Below are positions 1-6,232 of a stretch of 7,637 bases of DNA, piece after piece. The stretch covers positions 1 through 7,637 of the forward strand of contig JAUYSF010000047.1 in NCBI GenBank assembly GCA_030696435.1. Direction: 5' to 3'. Source of the stretch: Desulfoprunum sp. GTDB taxonomy: Bacteria; Desulfobacterota; Desulfobulbia; Desulfobulbales; Desulfocapsaceae. Made by a program: the position numbers and the translations under genes. Positions within the stretch are counted from its first letter, which is position 1; each line of letters begins with the position of its first letter. Under the pieces are notes generated by a model that did not search any database, was not told the origin of the DNA, and saw only the letters and a list, made by a program, of their open reading frames with translations.

Positions 1-11
1 GAGATCGAGAT

Positions 12-551
12 CTACCAGGCACATAGGTTCTTCTCGGGTCGGGCGGCGATGATCGCCGCGATCAGTTGTTCTTTGTGGGCAAACTTGATGTCAGCCTTGC
101 CGATGGCAAGATTTGCCGTGGAGCGGGCTATGCTCCGTAACCGGTTGACACTGAGGCGGGTAAGCTCTGCTACGGTCGGCAGGTCTGCGAGACTGCCTGC
201 TCCTCGATCTTTCGGCAAACTGCTCACCGTCCGTTGTTCCTCCTGCTCCGGTGCCTCGGCAGCAGCCGGGTCATTTCCATTGACCCCCGCAAAAATGAAC
301 TCCAGATCATCGGCCATGCGACCAATCACCGTGCTGGCTACAACCTCACCAAGACGCGCGGCCGAGGTCACCCCGCTGTGCACGGCGCTCCGCACCGAGC
401 TGACATCGCCGGTCAGAAATATCGAAACCAGGCCGGCCCCGGCGAAACGGCAGCCAAGCAGGGTGACCGCCGCGGTTTTGACCGCCGCATCGGCCGCCTC
501 AACCGCCGGGACAAAGCCACGGGTTTCAATAATGCCAAGGGAGGACGCCAT
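12..551 (-). CDS. BMC shell protein with C-terminal Rho_N/SAP-like domain (EutK-like architecture)
   Basis: A 179-residue protein. Residues 4-88 form one BMC domain of the hexameric shell type: it opens with SLGIIETRGFVPAVEAAD, has a pore-region GAGLV at about 38-42 and a TGDV segment at 47-50. An acidic, Ala/Pro/Glu-rich linker follows (about 90-120). The C-terminal part (about 125-171) does not belong to BMC. Its pattern SVNRLRSIAR...AHKEQLIAAI resembles the small helical Rho_N/SAP-type nucleic-acid-binding fold. Enterobacterial EutK also joins a BMC domain to a C-terminal nucleic-acid-binding-type (winged-helix) domain, so the architecture is analogous although the appended fold looks different. 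The ATG follows the eutL stop by one base, with GAGG seven bases upstream. It is the last gene visible in the operon; no terminator is seen in the 11 bases beyond its TAG. The BMC call is very firm; the C-terminal domain is a pattern-based inference. Confidence 0.88.
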   Translation of the reverse strand: MASSLGIIETRGFVPAVEAADAAVKTAAVTLLGCRFAGAGLVSIFLTGDVSSVRSAVHSGVTSAARLGEVVASTVIGRMADDLEFIFAGVNGNDPAAAEAPEQEEQRTVSSLPKDRGAGSLADLPTVAELTRLSVNRLRSIARSTANLAIGKADIKFAHKEQLIAAIIAARPEKNLCAW

Positions 552-552
552 C

Positions 553-1206
553 CTAGTACCTCAAGGGGTTGTCGGCGACGAATTTGACCGCATCGGCAAA
601 GGCTTCGCAGGCGGCTTTGCAGGCGGACTGGCTACCCGTCAGCAGGCCGCCGCCGAAGTTGGTTTCCGAGGGTGGACCGTAAAAGGCGGCCATGGTGACA
701 TCGGCGGCTTTCATCGCCACGTCAAGGCCGTAGATCGCTTCTATCGGCGGCGCGATGAGATAGGCGAGGGACTGCCCTTCCTCGATCCCGGCGACTTTGG
801 AAAGATAGGAACCGGTCCTTGAGATGCAGTGGGCATAGTAGCAGATCGAATCATCATCGGCGGCGCTGTAGAAGGCCGCCCCATGTTCGAGAAAATCAAG
901 GGCGGCATTGATCCCGCTCTTCACTTCAGCCGGAGTCGGGCCGGCCAGGATGCCGATGACTTCACCTGCCAGCTTACTGTTGGCATTGGCCGCCCCGCCG
1001 TAAAACGATTTGGCGTAGACCACCCGGACATCGGCCTTTTTGGTGGCCTCGTCGAGGGCGGTGTAGGATACATCGTCGATATTGGCGGTGAACATGCCGA
1101 TACTGTGGTGATCCGGTTCCAGATTCAATGCCTTGGCAAGGTCGGGATTGACGTTCGGTATAAGTTTGACGCTCAGAACCTGAGCACGTAATGCATCACC
1201 TTTCAC
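553..1206 (-). CDS. eutL: EutL, trimeric tandem-BMC shell protein
   Basis: The protein has 217 residues, against about 219 for E. coli EutL, and is recognisable along its full length. Landmarks are the N-terminal IPNVNPDLAK, IDDVSYTALDEATKKADV (43-60), the YAKSFYGGAA segment (64-73), HCISRTGSYLSKVAG (126-140), LIAPPIEAIYGLD (150-162) and PPSETNFGGGLLTGSQSACK (178-197). EutL carries two permuted BMC domains and assembles as a trimer (pseudohexamer) with a central gated pore; in characterised homologues ethanolamine binding affects pore opening. It is a facet tile of the Eut microcompartment. The start codon is GTG, with GGGAGG (1217-1222) ten bases upstream. The gene lies 131 bases below eutA and one base ahead of the next BMC gene, so it is in the same transcript. 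Confidence 0.96.
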   Translation of the reverse strand: MKGDALRAQVLSVKLIPNVNPDLAKALNLEPDHHSIGMFTANIDDVSYTALDEATKKADVRVVYAKSFYGGAANANSKLAGEVIGILAGPTPAEVKSGINAALDFLEHGAAFYSAADDDSICYYAHCISRTGSYLSKVAGIEEGQSLAYLIAPPIEAIYGLDVAMKAADVTMAAFYGPPSETNFGGGLLTGSQSACKAACEAFADAVKFVADNPLRY

Positions 1207-1337
1207 AGTCTGCCAGCCTCCCTGTTAATGCCCTTTCCTGTCTTCGGATGCGGGCGTTGCAATAATATCCGGGTCGATTTTCGCAAACCGGGCCGGACGA
1301 TCTCTGTCATATTCCGGGGCAAGAATCCATCATCCGC
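1207..1337. other. eutA-eutL intergenic spacer (131 bases), no gene recognised
   Basis: This spacer is longer than the others downstream of eutC. It contains the eutL ribosome binding site (GGGAGG, 1217-1222, minus strand). On the minus strand one frame is open for 34 codons (1329 down to a TAA at 1225-1227) but has no ATG, GTG or TTG, so I do not call a gene. I see no strong terminator hairpin or promoter. Confidence 0.5.
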
Positions 1338-2801
1338 TTATACCTGTCTCGTTTCGAAGATCAGGGATTTGATGACCACCGGCACCACGGTGCCGCCGGC
1401 GATGGACCTGCCGATATCTATATAGTCGCCTTCCTTGACCTGGAGCTGGTCGATACAAATGATGGCTGCTGCCGGGTTCCGGGCGCGAAGGCTCTGGCCG
1501 AGCACCTTGGCCAGATCCGCCTCGACAATGACGATCAGGGGAAAACCGGCATTATGGAGCGGTGCCAGTCCCTGCGAAAGGCCAGTAGCCAAAGCCTGCA
1601 CGTCGGCGAAAGACCGATAGCCGCTGCCGGGCACGCCGATGGCCAGAGGCGCAAGCTCATGTTCGGCGAAAAAGCTGCCGATACTGCGGGTTACGGCCTC
1701 TCTAATGGCCTCGCTGTCCGCTGGAAAAGCTTCGACAAAGGGCAGGGCGACCGGAATATTTTTCAGGGGCAGCCTGGCATCGTCAACCATGATGGTGCTG
1801 CCGCTGACGTCGACGGTGCGGGCCCCGGCGCCGATAACCGTGGCGCGGATTGTTTCGGTGGGCCGAATGAGATTATGCCCTTCTGCCGGCAGGAGCCTGG
1901 CGATCTCCCGGCCGAGCAGGGGACCAATATCACCATGCCTGAGCCCGTGGTTCGGGTCCGGCCAGCCCTGGTCGCCATACACATAATCGGCCACACCGCC
2001 GGATATCATGACCGCCTCGATTTGGTAATCGTGGCGCAGCGGTTCGGTCATGAGCAGTTGCTGGGCCAGCTCGGACAAGCTGTTGCCACCCAGGCACTCG
2101 CCGATGATTGTCGCCATGACCTGGCAGATTCGGTCCAGATCGGCAAACTCGACCCGCTGGTTGACACTTAGGGCCAAATCCATACCGGCCAGTATCGCGG
2201 CCATTGGCTGGCTTATAGCGATGATCCTGACACTTTCCGGATCGACCTGCAGCAGGCGCCCCCCGACATTGATGCAGCAGGAATCGATAGCGCTGCCGTG
2301 GTGGAAGATGCCGATATTGGCGGTGCCGCCGCCAATATCGATATTAGCCACCGTGCAGAGATAATTACGGGAATAATCGGCCGCTCCCGAGCCTTTTCCG
2401 GCGATGATCGATTCCAGTTTGCCGCCGGCGGTAGCCACCACAAAATCTCCTGCCAGGCTTGCTACTTGGGCGGAAATGGCCCGGGCATTCTCTTTCTTGG
2501 CGGTCTCGCCGGTGATAATCACCGCGCCGGTGTCGATCTCCCCGGGTCTGACTCCTGCTTCCTCAAATTCATCATGGAGCAGGGCGAGCAAGCCGGCAGC
2601 ATCGATTCGATTATTCGTCGCGATGGGGGTGAAATGGATCTTGCTCCGGTAGATCACATCCTTATCGGTAATCTCCATTCTTGGCACTAAAGTGCCGGGC
2701 GCCATGTTTTTCACCGTCAACCTGCTGAGCACAAATTGGGTGGTGGTGGTGCCGATGTCGATTCCGATGCTGCGGATGATGGAGGTGTGGAAGTCAGCCA
2801 C
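1338..2801 (-). CDS. eutA: EutA, ethanolamine ammonia-lyase reactivating factor
   Basis: EutA is the chaperone-like ATPase that restores ethanolamine ammonia-lyase by exchanging damaged cobalamin for intact adenosylcobalamin. This protein has 487 residues, slightly longer than E. coli EutA (about 467). It shows the actin/Hsp70-type ATPase motifs in order: phosphate-1 GIDIGTTTTQFVLS (13-26), phosphate-2 ANIDIGGGTANIGI (152-165) and the adenosine-type VMISGGVADYV (264-274). The C-terminus (GGTVVPVVIKSLIF) is also EutA-like. The GTG start lies eight bases after the eutC TAG; AGG (2809-2811) precedes it with a seven-base gap and overlaps that stop, consistent with translational coupling. The position directly after eutBC matches its role in servicing that enzyme. 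Confidence 0.95.
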   Translation of the reverse strand: MADFHTSIIRSIGIDIGTTTTQFVLSRLTVKNMAPGTLVPRMEITDKDVIYRSKIHFTPIATNNRIDAAGLLALLHDEFEEAGVRPGEIDTGAVIITGETAKKENARAISAQVASLAGDFVVATAGGKLESIIAGKGSGAADYSRNYLCTVANIDIGGGTANIGIFHHGSAIDSCCINVGGRLLQVDPESVRIIAISQPMAAILAGMDLALSVNQRVEFADLDRICQVMATIIGECLGGNSLSELAQQLLMTEPLRHDYQIEAVMISGGVADYVYGDQGWPDPNHGLRHGDIGPLLGREIARLLPAEGHNLIRPTETIRATVIGAGARTVDVSGSTIMVDDARLPLKNIPVALPFVEAFPADSEAIREAVTRSIGSFFAEHELAPLAIGVPGSGYRSFADVQALATGLSQGLAPLHNAGFPLIVIVEADLAKVLGQSLRARNPAAAIICIDQLQVKEGDYIDIGRSIAGGTVVPVVIKSLIFETRQV

Positions 2802-2809
2802 GATTACAC

Positions 2810-3706
2810 CTATTTCACCTGTTCAGCCAGTTTGACGCCGCCGGCCTTATGGTCGAGCATCTGTTTGACGACGGTAGCCAGATGGGCACCGGCCTCGACC
2901 GGTCCCGTGCCGCCGCGATGGATATTGGAGATAACCGTGCGCTCTGCCTCTATCGTGGCGTGGGTGGGTTTATAGGCCAGATAGGCGCTCATACTCTCGG
3001 CAGTGATCAGACCCGGTCGCTCGCCAATGAACTCGACAATCACTTCACAGCCGAGAAGCGGCGCGATATCATCCATGATGCCGACTCGTCCATACTTGAC
3101 ATAAAAGGGTGTACCGACGCTGACACCCATGGTCATCAGACCCTGAACCAGAGCGGGCATGACATCACCGATATTGGCCTCGATCGAGGTGGTGCTGAGG
3201 CCGTCGACGACAATGATCTGCACCTGCGGGTTCTTCTTGCATTTTTCCAGCAGGATGGCTCGCGAAGCTTCATCGAGGCGTTTTCCGAGCTCAGGCTTCA
3301 TCAGGTATTCATCCTTGTCCCGGACTACGGTCTTGACCTGGAACAGCTTTTGCTGCTCAAGAAAGGTCTCGGGCAGGTCTTTGAATACGGCATCGACAGC
3401 AGCGGCATGATCAGCGAGAAAGCGAAGCAGGGAGGCGGTCTTCTGCCGGCAGCCGCAACGGCCCATGAGGATTCGGGCCGGGGTGGCCTTGCGCATTATC
3501 TTGAGGGCATCAAGATTATGAGGATTGTCGACGCCGATCAGCTCCGCCGAGAGCAGCTCCACCGGCTCGGAATCGACCGCAGGCGATCCCGGCAGAGCCA
3601 GGGTGGGAGGCACGTTCGTGGTCTTGCCGGTTGAGTCGAGAAAACCCAGGGCAATCAATTCTTTGATGACGTTTGCCGCAATATCTTTTTCAGTTTGTGT
3701 GTTCAC
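2810..3706 (-). CDS. eutC: EutC, ethanolamine ammonia-lyase small subunit
   Basis: The small, cobalamin-binding subunit of ethanolamine ammonia-lyase (EC 4.3.1.7), which pairs with EutB. The sequence matches the family throughout: a GR-x-G-x-R stretch followed by LLRFLADHAAAVD, then VDGLSTTSIEAN, VGTPFYVKYGRVGIMDD, FIGERPGLITAESMSAYLAY and VISNIHRGGTGPVEAGAHL. With the start chosen here it has 298 residues (E. coli EutC about 295). The frame is open up to a TTG at 3724, but I prefer GTG at 3706 because GAGG (3712-3715) lies five bases upstream and the protein then begins MNTQTEKDIAANVIKELIAL. That segment looks like a short amphipathic helix followed by a Pro-rich linker, the layout of the microcompartment-targeting N-terminus described for EutC. 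An unusual Cys pair (GRCGCRQ) sits where E. coli has GRAGPRY. Confidence 0.95.
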   Translation of the reverse strand: MNTQTEKDIAANVIKELIALGFLDSTGKTTNVPPTLALPGSPAVDSEPVELLSAELIGVDNPHNLDALKIMRKATPARILMGRCGCRQKTASLLRFLADHAAAVDAVFKDLPETFLEQQKLFQVKTVVRDKDEYLMKPELGKRLDEASRAILLEKCKKNPQVQIIVVDGLSTTSIEANIGDVMPALVQGLMTMGVSVGTPFYVKYGRVGIMDDIAPLLGCEVIVEFIGERPGLITAESMSAYLAYKPTHATIEAERTVISNIHRGGTGPVEAGAHLATVVKQMLDHKAGGVKLAEQVK

Positions 3707-3711
3707 ATTCA

Positions 3712-3715
3712 CCTC
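3712..3715 (-). promoter_or_regulatory. eutC ribosome binding site deciding the GTG start
   Basis: GAGG on the minus strand, five bases before GTG at 3706. The alternative upstream TTG (3724) lies directly after an in-frame TAA (3725-3727) and has no purine-rich site before it, so the GTG is the better start. Confidence 0.6.
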
Positions 3716-3730
3716 AATTGCCAATTATTT

Positions 3731-3784
3731 AGGGGCCGTTACGAAATAACCGAAACAATCATTTCTATTTCGTTTACGGCCCCT
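3731..3784 (-). other. Long intercistronic hairpin between eutB and eutC
   Basis: Arms at 3731-3748 and 3766-3784 pair as two perfect blocks. AGGGGCCGT (3731-3739) pairs with ACGGCCCCT (3776-3784), and ACGAAATA (3741-3748) pairs with TATTTCGT (3766-3773). Between them is a small 1x2 internal loop (3740 against 3774-3775). Inside, GAAA (3752-3755) pairs with TTTC (3762-3765) around a six-base loop. In the eut transcript it begins 13 bases after the eutB stop and ends about 15 bases before the eutC ribosome binding site. No T-tract follows on the minus strand (AAATAATTGG follows), so it is not a standard intrinsic terminator. An RNA-processing or stability element, a translation-ratio element or a dispersed palindromic repeat would all fit; I cannot tell which. 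Confidence 0.75.
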
Positions 3785-3797
3785 TATGCCGTTTCCG

Positions 3798-5189
3798 TTA
3801 GTATTTGTTACCTTTATTGTTGTACAACGGCTTATCAAAAATTGAAGGATCACCTGCCCTGGCAGTCAGTTTGCCGTCGGCCATGATGTCGAGGCCTTCC
3901 AGCCATTTTTCAAATTCCGGCGAGGGTCTGAGGCCGAGAATTTCGCGGATACTGGCGTCATCATGAAAACTGGTGTCCTGGTAGTTGAGCATGCAGTCAT
4001 CGCCGCCGCTTACACCCATGAAGAAGTTGGCCCCGGCCATGGCGCAGAGCATGGTCCCGACTTCCTGGTCATCCTGATCGGCTTTCATATGGTTGGTGTA
4101 GCAGGGAGCGATGCCCATTGGCAAACCATGCATCTTGCCCATAAACAGGTCTTCCAGGTCGGCGCGAATGACCTCTTTACCGGTATAGATGGTCTCGGGG
4201 CCGATGAAGCCTGAGACGTTGTTGAGCATGAAGGGGGCAAAGGCGCGGCCCACCCCATAGGTTCTGGCCTCAAGCGTCATCTCGTCCACTCCGTGATGAC
4301 AGTTGAGCGACAGTTCCGAGCCCTGGCCGGTTTCAAAATACATAACATTCGGCCCGGTGGCAGTGCCCTGTTTTAGGGCCATATCGTGGGCCTCTTGAAG
4401 CATAGGAATGGTGATGCCAAAGGCCTGGTTGGCCGTTTCGGTGCCGGCTATGCTTTGAAAAACCAAATCCACTGGAACATCCTTTTCCATGGCCTTCATC
4501 TGGGTGGTGACATGGGCGAGAATGCAGCACTGGGTGGGAATGTCGTAGAGTTTGCGGAAATTGACCAGGGCGTTCATAACTCGCTCGAAGTTATCAACAT
4601 TGTCTACCACCGGATTGACTCCGAGCACGGCATCGCCACTGCCAAACGACAGACCTTCTTTTAAAGAGGCGAGAATCCCCTCGATGCTGTCGGAGGGATG
4701 ATTGGGCTGGTTGCGAAATGACAGGGTGCCCGGCAGACCTATGGTGGTATTGCAGTGGGCCTGGACTTTGATCTTTTTGGCGGCATAAACCAGATCCATA
4801 GTGCTCATCAGTTTAGCGACGGCGGCGATCATCTCGCTGGTCAGCCCCCGGGACAGGTTGAGCAGTTCGTTTTGGCTGGTGCTGGCGAGGATATGCTCAC
4901 GCAGCTCGGAAACCGTCCAACCGGCAATCTGTCTATAGATGGTCGTGTTCAGCCGGTCGTAGATCAGCCGGGTTACCGCGTCGGCTTCGTAGGGGATGAC
5001 CGGATTTTCATAAATATCCTGCAGCTGCATCTCGGCCAGACACAGTTTGGCGGCAACCCGCTCGGTCGCCGAGGCGGCGCTCAGTCCCACTAGGGCGTCG
5101 CCGGATTTCTCCGCGTTGGCCTTGGCCATGACATCGGCCACCGAAGTGAATGCAAAAATTTGGTTGTTGATCTTACTCTTCAGATTCAC
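3798..5189 (-). CDS. eutB: EutB, ethanolamine ammonia-lyase large (catalytic) subunit
   Basis: The catalytic TIM-barrel subunit of adenosylcobalamin-dependent ethanolamine ammonia-lyase, which converts ethanolamine to acetaldehyde and ammonia inside the microcompartment. It has 463 residues (E. coli EutB about 453). Conserved active-site stretches are visible: SFRNQPNHP (157-165, with Arg159 and Gln161 matching the substrate-contacting Arg160/Gln162 of the enterobacterial enzyme), VLGVNPVVD (188-196, Asn192 for Asn193), MYFETGQGSELS (283-294, Glu286 for Glu287), and the C-terminal signature GGDDCMLNYQDTSFHD (395-410). An ADQDDQE run at 370-376 probably holds the counterpart of Asp362. The start is GTG, with AAGGAG nine bases upstream inside the end of eutP. 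The first 17 bases overlap eutP, suggesting coupled translation. A 73- to 91-base spacer with a hairpin separates it from eutC. Confidence 0.97.
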   Translation of the reverse strand: MNLKSKINNQIFAFTSVADVMAKANAEKSGDALVGLSAASATERVAAKLCLAEMQLQDIYENPVIPYEADAVTRLIYDRLNTTIYRQIAGWTVSELREHILASTSQNELLNLSRGLTSEMIAAVAKLMSTMDLVYAAKKIKVQAHCNTTIGLPGTLSFRNQPNHPSDSIEGILASLKEGLSFGSGDAVLGVNPVVDNVDNFERVMNALVNFRKLYDIPTQCCILAHVTTQMKAMEKDVPVDLVFQSIAGTETANQAFGITIPMLQEAHDMALKQGTATGPNVMYFETGQGSELSLNCHHGVDEMTLEARTYGVGRAFAPFMLNNVSGFIGPETIYTGKEVIRADLEDLFMGKMHGLPMGIAPCYTNHMKADQDDQEVGTMLCAMAGANFFMGVSGGDDCMLNYQDTSFHDDASIREILGLRPSPEFEKWLEGLDIMADGKLTARAGDPSIFDKPLYNNKGNKY

Positions 5190-5685
5190 GGGGCGACACT
5201 CCTTGGGGTAGGCTGTTTTGACTCATGTTTTCCTGGTTGGGGTAGGTTGGCACCGGTTGCCGGTGACCCAGCCAGGCAATTATGGTGGTGATGCCGGTTT
5301 TTTCGAGAGAACTGGTCTGAAAGATGGTTTGAGCGCCGGCCCACCGCAGAAATTTTTCCGCCCGTTCAATATTGGCGCCGGCAAGATCGGTTTTGGAAAT
5401 TATGCCGATGGTCTGCTTATTGAGCATGGAGGCGAATTTAGGGGGGAAAATGCAGCCGACCGCAGTGGCATCCTGGACAAAACCGACGATATTGCAATTG
5501 GTGCAAGAGGCCATCAGCGCCGAATAGAAACGGCGGTTTTCGCTGAATTCGCCAGGGGTGTCGACGATCCAGTCGGAATAGTGCACCGCCTGTGTTTTGC
5601 GATATACGAGGGCCATGCCCTGCATGGATTGACTGAGTGTCGTTTTTCCACAACCTGTTTTACCGATGAGCATGAGTTTTTTCAT
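5173..5685 (-). CDS. eutP: EutP/PduV family P-loop protein
   Basis: A Ras-like P-loop NTPase of the EutP/PduV family, 170 residues (E. coli EutP about 159). Walker A is GKTGCGKTT (8-16), the G3-type motif is DTPGE (42-46), the G4-type motif is SKTD (97-100), and a G5-like SSL follows at 125-127. The family-typical YRKTQAVHY segment (28-36) precedes G3. EutP has been reported to have acetate kinase activity in Salmonella, and PduV has been linked to microcompartment positioning, so its precise role here is open. The last 25 or so residues are polar, rich in Pro, Ser, Gln and Glu, and probably disordered; this tail carries the eutB ribosome binding site and overlaps eutB by 17 bases. The ATG starts 10 bases after the eutS stop with no clear Shine-Dalgarno sequence, so it probably depends on coupling to eutS. 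A CTNC pair occurs at 61-64. Confidence 0.93.
   Translation of the reverse strand: MKKLMLIGKTGCGKTTLSQSMQGMALVYRKTQAVHYSDWIVDTPGEFSENRRFYSALMASCTNCNIVGFVQDATAVGCIFPPKFASMLNKQTIGIISKTDLAGANIERAEKFLRWAGAQTIFQTSSLEKTGITTIIAWLGHRQPVPTYPNQENMSQNSLPQGVSPRESEE
5199..5204 (-). promoter_or_regulatory. eutB ribosome binding site inside the eutP 3' end
   Basis: AAGGAG on the minus strand, nine bases before the GTG start of eutB. It lies within the coding sequence of eutP, 24-32 bases before the eutP stop, and fixes the eutB start in the overlap. Confidence 0.75.
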
Positions 5686-5695
5686 GGACGGCGAC

Positions 5696-6040
5696 TCAGG
5701 AACGGGTGATTTCGGTGACGCTGAATTTTAAGACATCGCTGAACATTGCCTGGACACCGGCTATTGCCGCGCCGACACTGGCGACATCACCAAAGACGAC
5801 CAGGGCACCGCCGAAGCGGTCAAGAAAACCGATCTGCACCTCGGCGGACTTGGTGGCGACATCGGCGGCGATGATTACTGCTTCTCCGGGGGTGATGGTG
5901 AGAATACCGATGGCATCAGCCCCAGCGTCATCGAGGCCGAGATTGCGGTAGATGGACGACTGCGGGCTGGCAATGATATGAAGCAGGGTGACCTGCTTCC
6001 CCGGCACATACTCCTGAATCATCCGCTGTTTTGTTTCCAC
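5696..6040 (-). CDS. eutS: EutS, BMC shell protein
   Basis: The circularly permuted hexameric shell protein of the Eut microcompartment; E. coli EutS forms a bent hexamer thought to introduce curvature. It has 114 residues (E. coli 111) and matches it along the whole length: [20 protein letters not shown] (7-26), [37 protein letters not shown] and a TEITRS C-terminus. The GTG start is preceded by AAAGGAG (6051-6057), ten bases upstream. An ATG six codons in (6022) would remove the part matching the E. coli N-terminus (MDKERIIQE), so the GTG is preferred. It is the first gene of the operon, with a leader of about 65 bases from the predicted start site. Confidence 0.96.
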   Translation of the reverse strand: METKQRMIQEYVPGKQVTLLHIIASPQSSIYRNLGLDDAGADAIGILTITPGEAVIIAADVATKSAEVQIGFLDRFGGALVVFGDVASVGAAIAGVQAMFSDVLKFSVTEITRS

Positions 6041-6050
6041 GCCGCCTTAT

Positions 6051-6057
6051 CTCCTTT
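6051..6057 (-). promoter_or_regulatory. eutS ribosome binding site
   Basis: AAAGGAG on the minus strand, ten bases before the GTG start. It is a near-consensus Shine-Dalgarno sequence. Confidence 0.7.
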
Positions 6058-6085
6058 CGGATTGCAACCTGCTGGTCTCTTTTTC

Positions 6086-6112
6086 TTGACTTTCAGTATA
6101 GAGTTCTATACA
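6086..6112 (+). promoter_or_regulatory. Candidate plus-strand promoter (operator-overlapping)
   Basis: TTGACT (6086-6091) followed after 15 bases by TATACA (6107-6112). The hexamers are good but the spacing is short; at 17 bases the -10 would be the poorer TACAGT. It would be interlocked with the eut promoter and covered by the same inverted repeats, giving autoregulation of the HAD-GntR unit. Confidence 0.35.
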
Positions 6113-6122
6113 GTATTAGAAC
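6094..6122. promoter_or_regulatory. Candidate GntR/HutC-type operator: two overlapping inverted repeats
   Basis: The first repeat is GTATAGA (6096-6102), a two-base centre, then TCTATAC (6105-6111): a perfect 7+7 palindrome, with C/G flanks at 6094 and 6113 also complementary. The second is GTTCTA (6103-6108), eight bases, then TAGAAC (6117-6122), a perfect 6+6 palindrome with TAC-A-GTA inside it. The half-site TCTATAC is shared, and the left half-site recurs as a near direct repeat (CAGTATAGA at 6094, CAGTATTAGA at 6111). AT-centred palindromes with GT...AC ends are typical of HutC-subfamily GntR operators, and such a regulator is encoded 750 bases away. The link between protein and site is inference. 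Confidence 0.65.
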
Positions 6123-6141
6123 GATGACTATCTTTTGTCAA
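6113..6141 (-). promoter_or_regulatory. Predicted sigma70-type promoter of the eut operon
   Basis: Read on the minus strand, a perfect TTGACA -35 (6141 to 6136) is followed after 17 bases by TAATAC (6118 to 6113). With 18-base spacing the alternative -10 is AATACT. Transcription would start near 6106, about 65 bases before eutS. The -10 and start region overlap the inverted repeats at 6094-6122, the expected layout for a repressor-controlled promoter. The leader is too short for a cobalamin riboswitch and shows no paired hairpins of the ANTAR antiterminator kind. Confidence 0.6.
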
Positions 6142-6162
6142 CAGAAAAAAGGGCTGTTTAAA
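6135..6162 (+). promoter_or_regulatory. Alternative plus-strand promoter (outside the operator)
   Basis: TTGTCA (6135-6140) and TTTAAA (6157-6162) with a 16-base spacer, in an AT-rich stretch. Transcription would start about 64 bases before the HAD gene. It competes with the candidate at 6086-6112; I cannot decide between them. Confidence 0.3.
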
Positions 6163-6232
6163 AATGACCGTCCGGATTAAAATTTCCTCAACTCAGGCAA
6201 ACCTTTTTTTCTGAAAACCGGAGTAATTCACA

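Noticed and set aside
49..822. Plus-strand open frame of 257 codons antisense to eutL and the BMC gene
   Set aside because: It lies opposite two clearly recognisable genes, spans their junction, is Arg/Ala/Ser-rich and resembles no family; it is a by-product of GC-rich codon use.
1225..1329. Possible small gene in the eutA-eutL spacer
   Set aside because: The open frame has no ATG, GTG or TTG start and no ribosome binding site of its own.
1554..2690. Plus-strand open frames antisense to eutA (1554-2171, 2298-2690)
   Set aside because: Shadows of the EutA reading frame, with low-complexity translations and no recognisable domains.
2849..3634. Plus-strand open frame of 261 codons antisense to eutC
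   Set aside because: It mirrors the eutC coding sequence, which matches EutC over its full length; no separate promoter or ribosome binding site supports it.
6041..6112. EutV/ANTAR-type dual-hairpin antiterminator or cobalamin riboswitch in the eutS leader
   Set aside because: The predicted leader is about 65 bases with no paired hairpins, no terminator T-tract and none of the conserved boxes; it is too short for a cobalamin riboswitch.
6183..6210. Terminator or attenuator ahead of the HAD gene (weak stem then seven T)
   Set aside because: The stem is only about six A/T-rich pairs with a bulge (6183-6188 with 6195-6201) and is too weak to call; the T-run is probably chance in an AT-rich leader.
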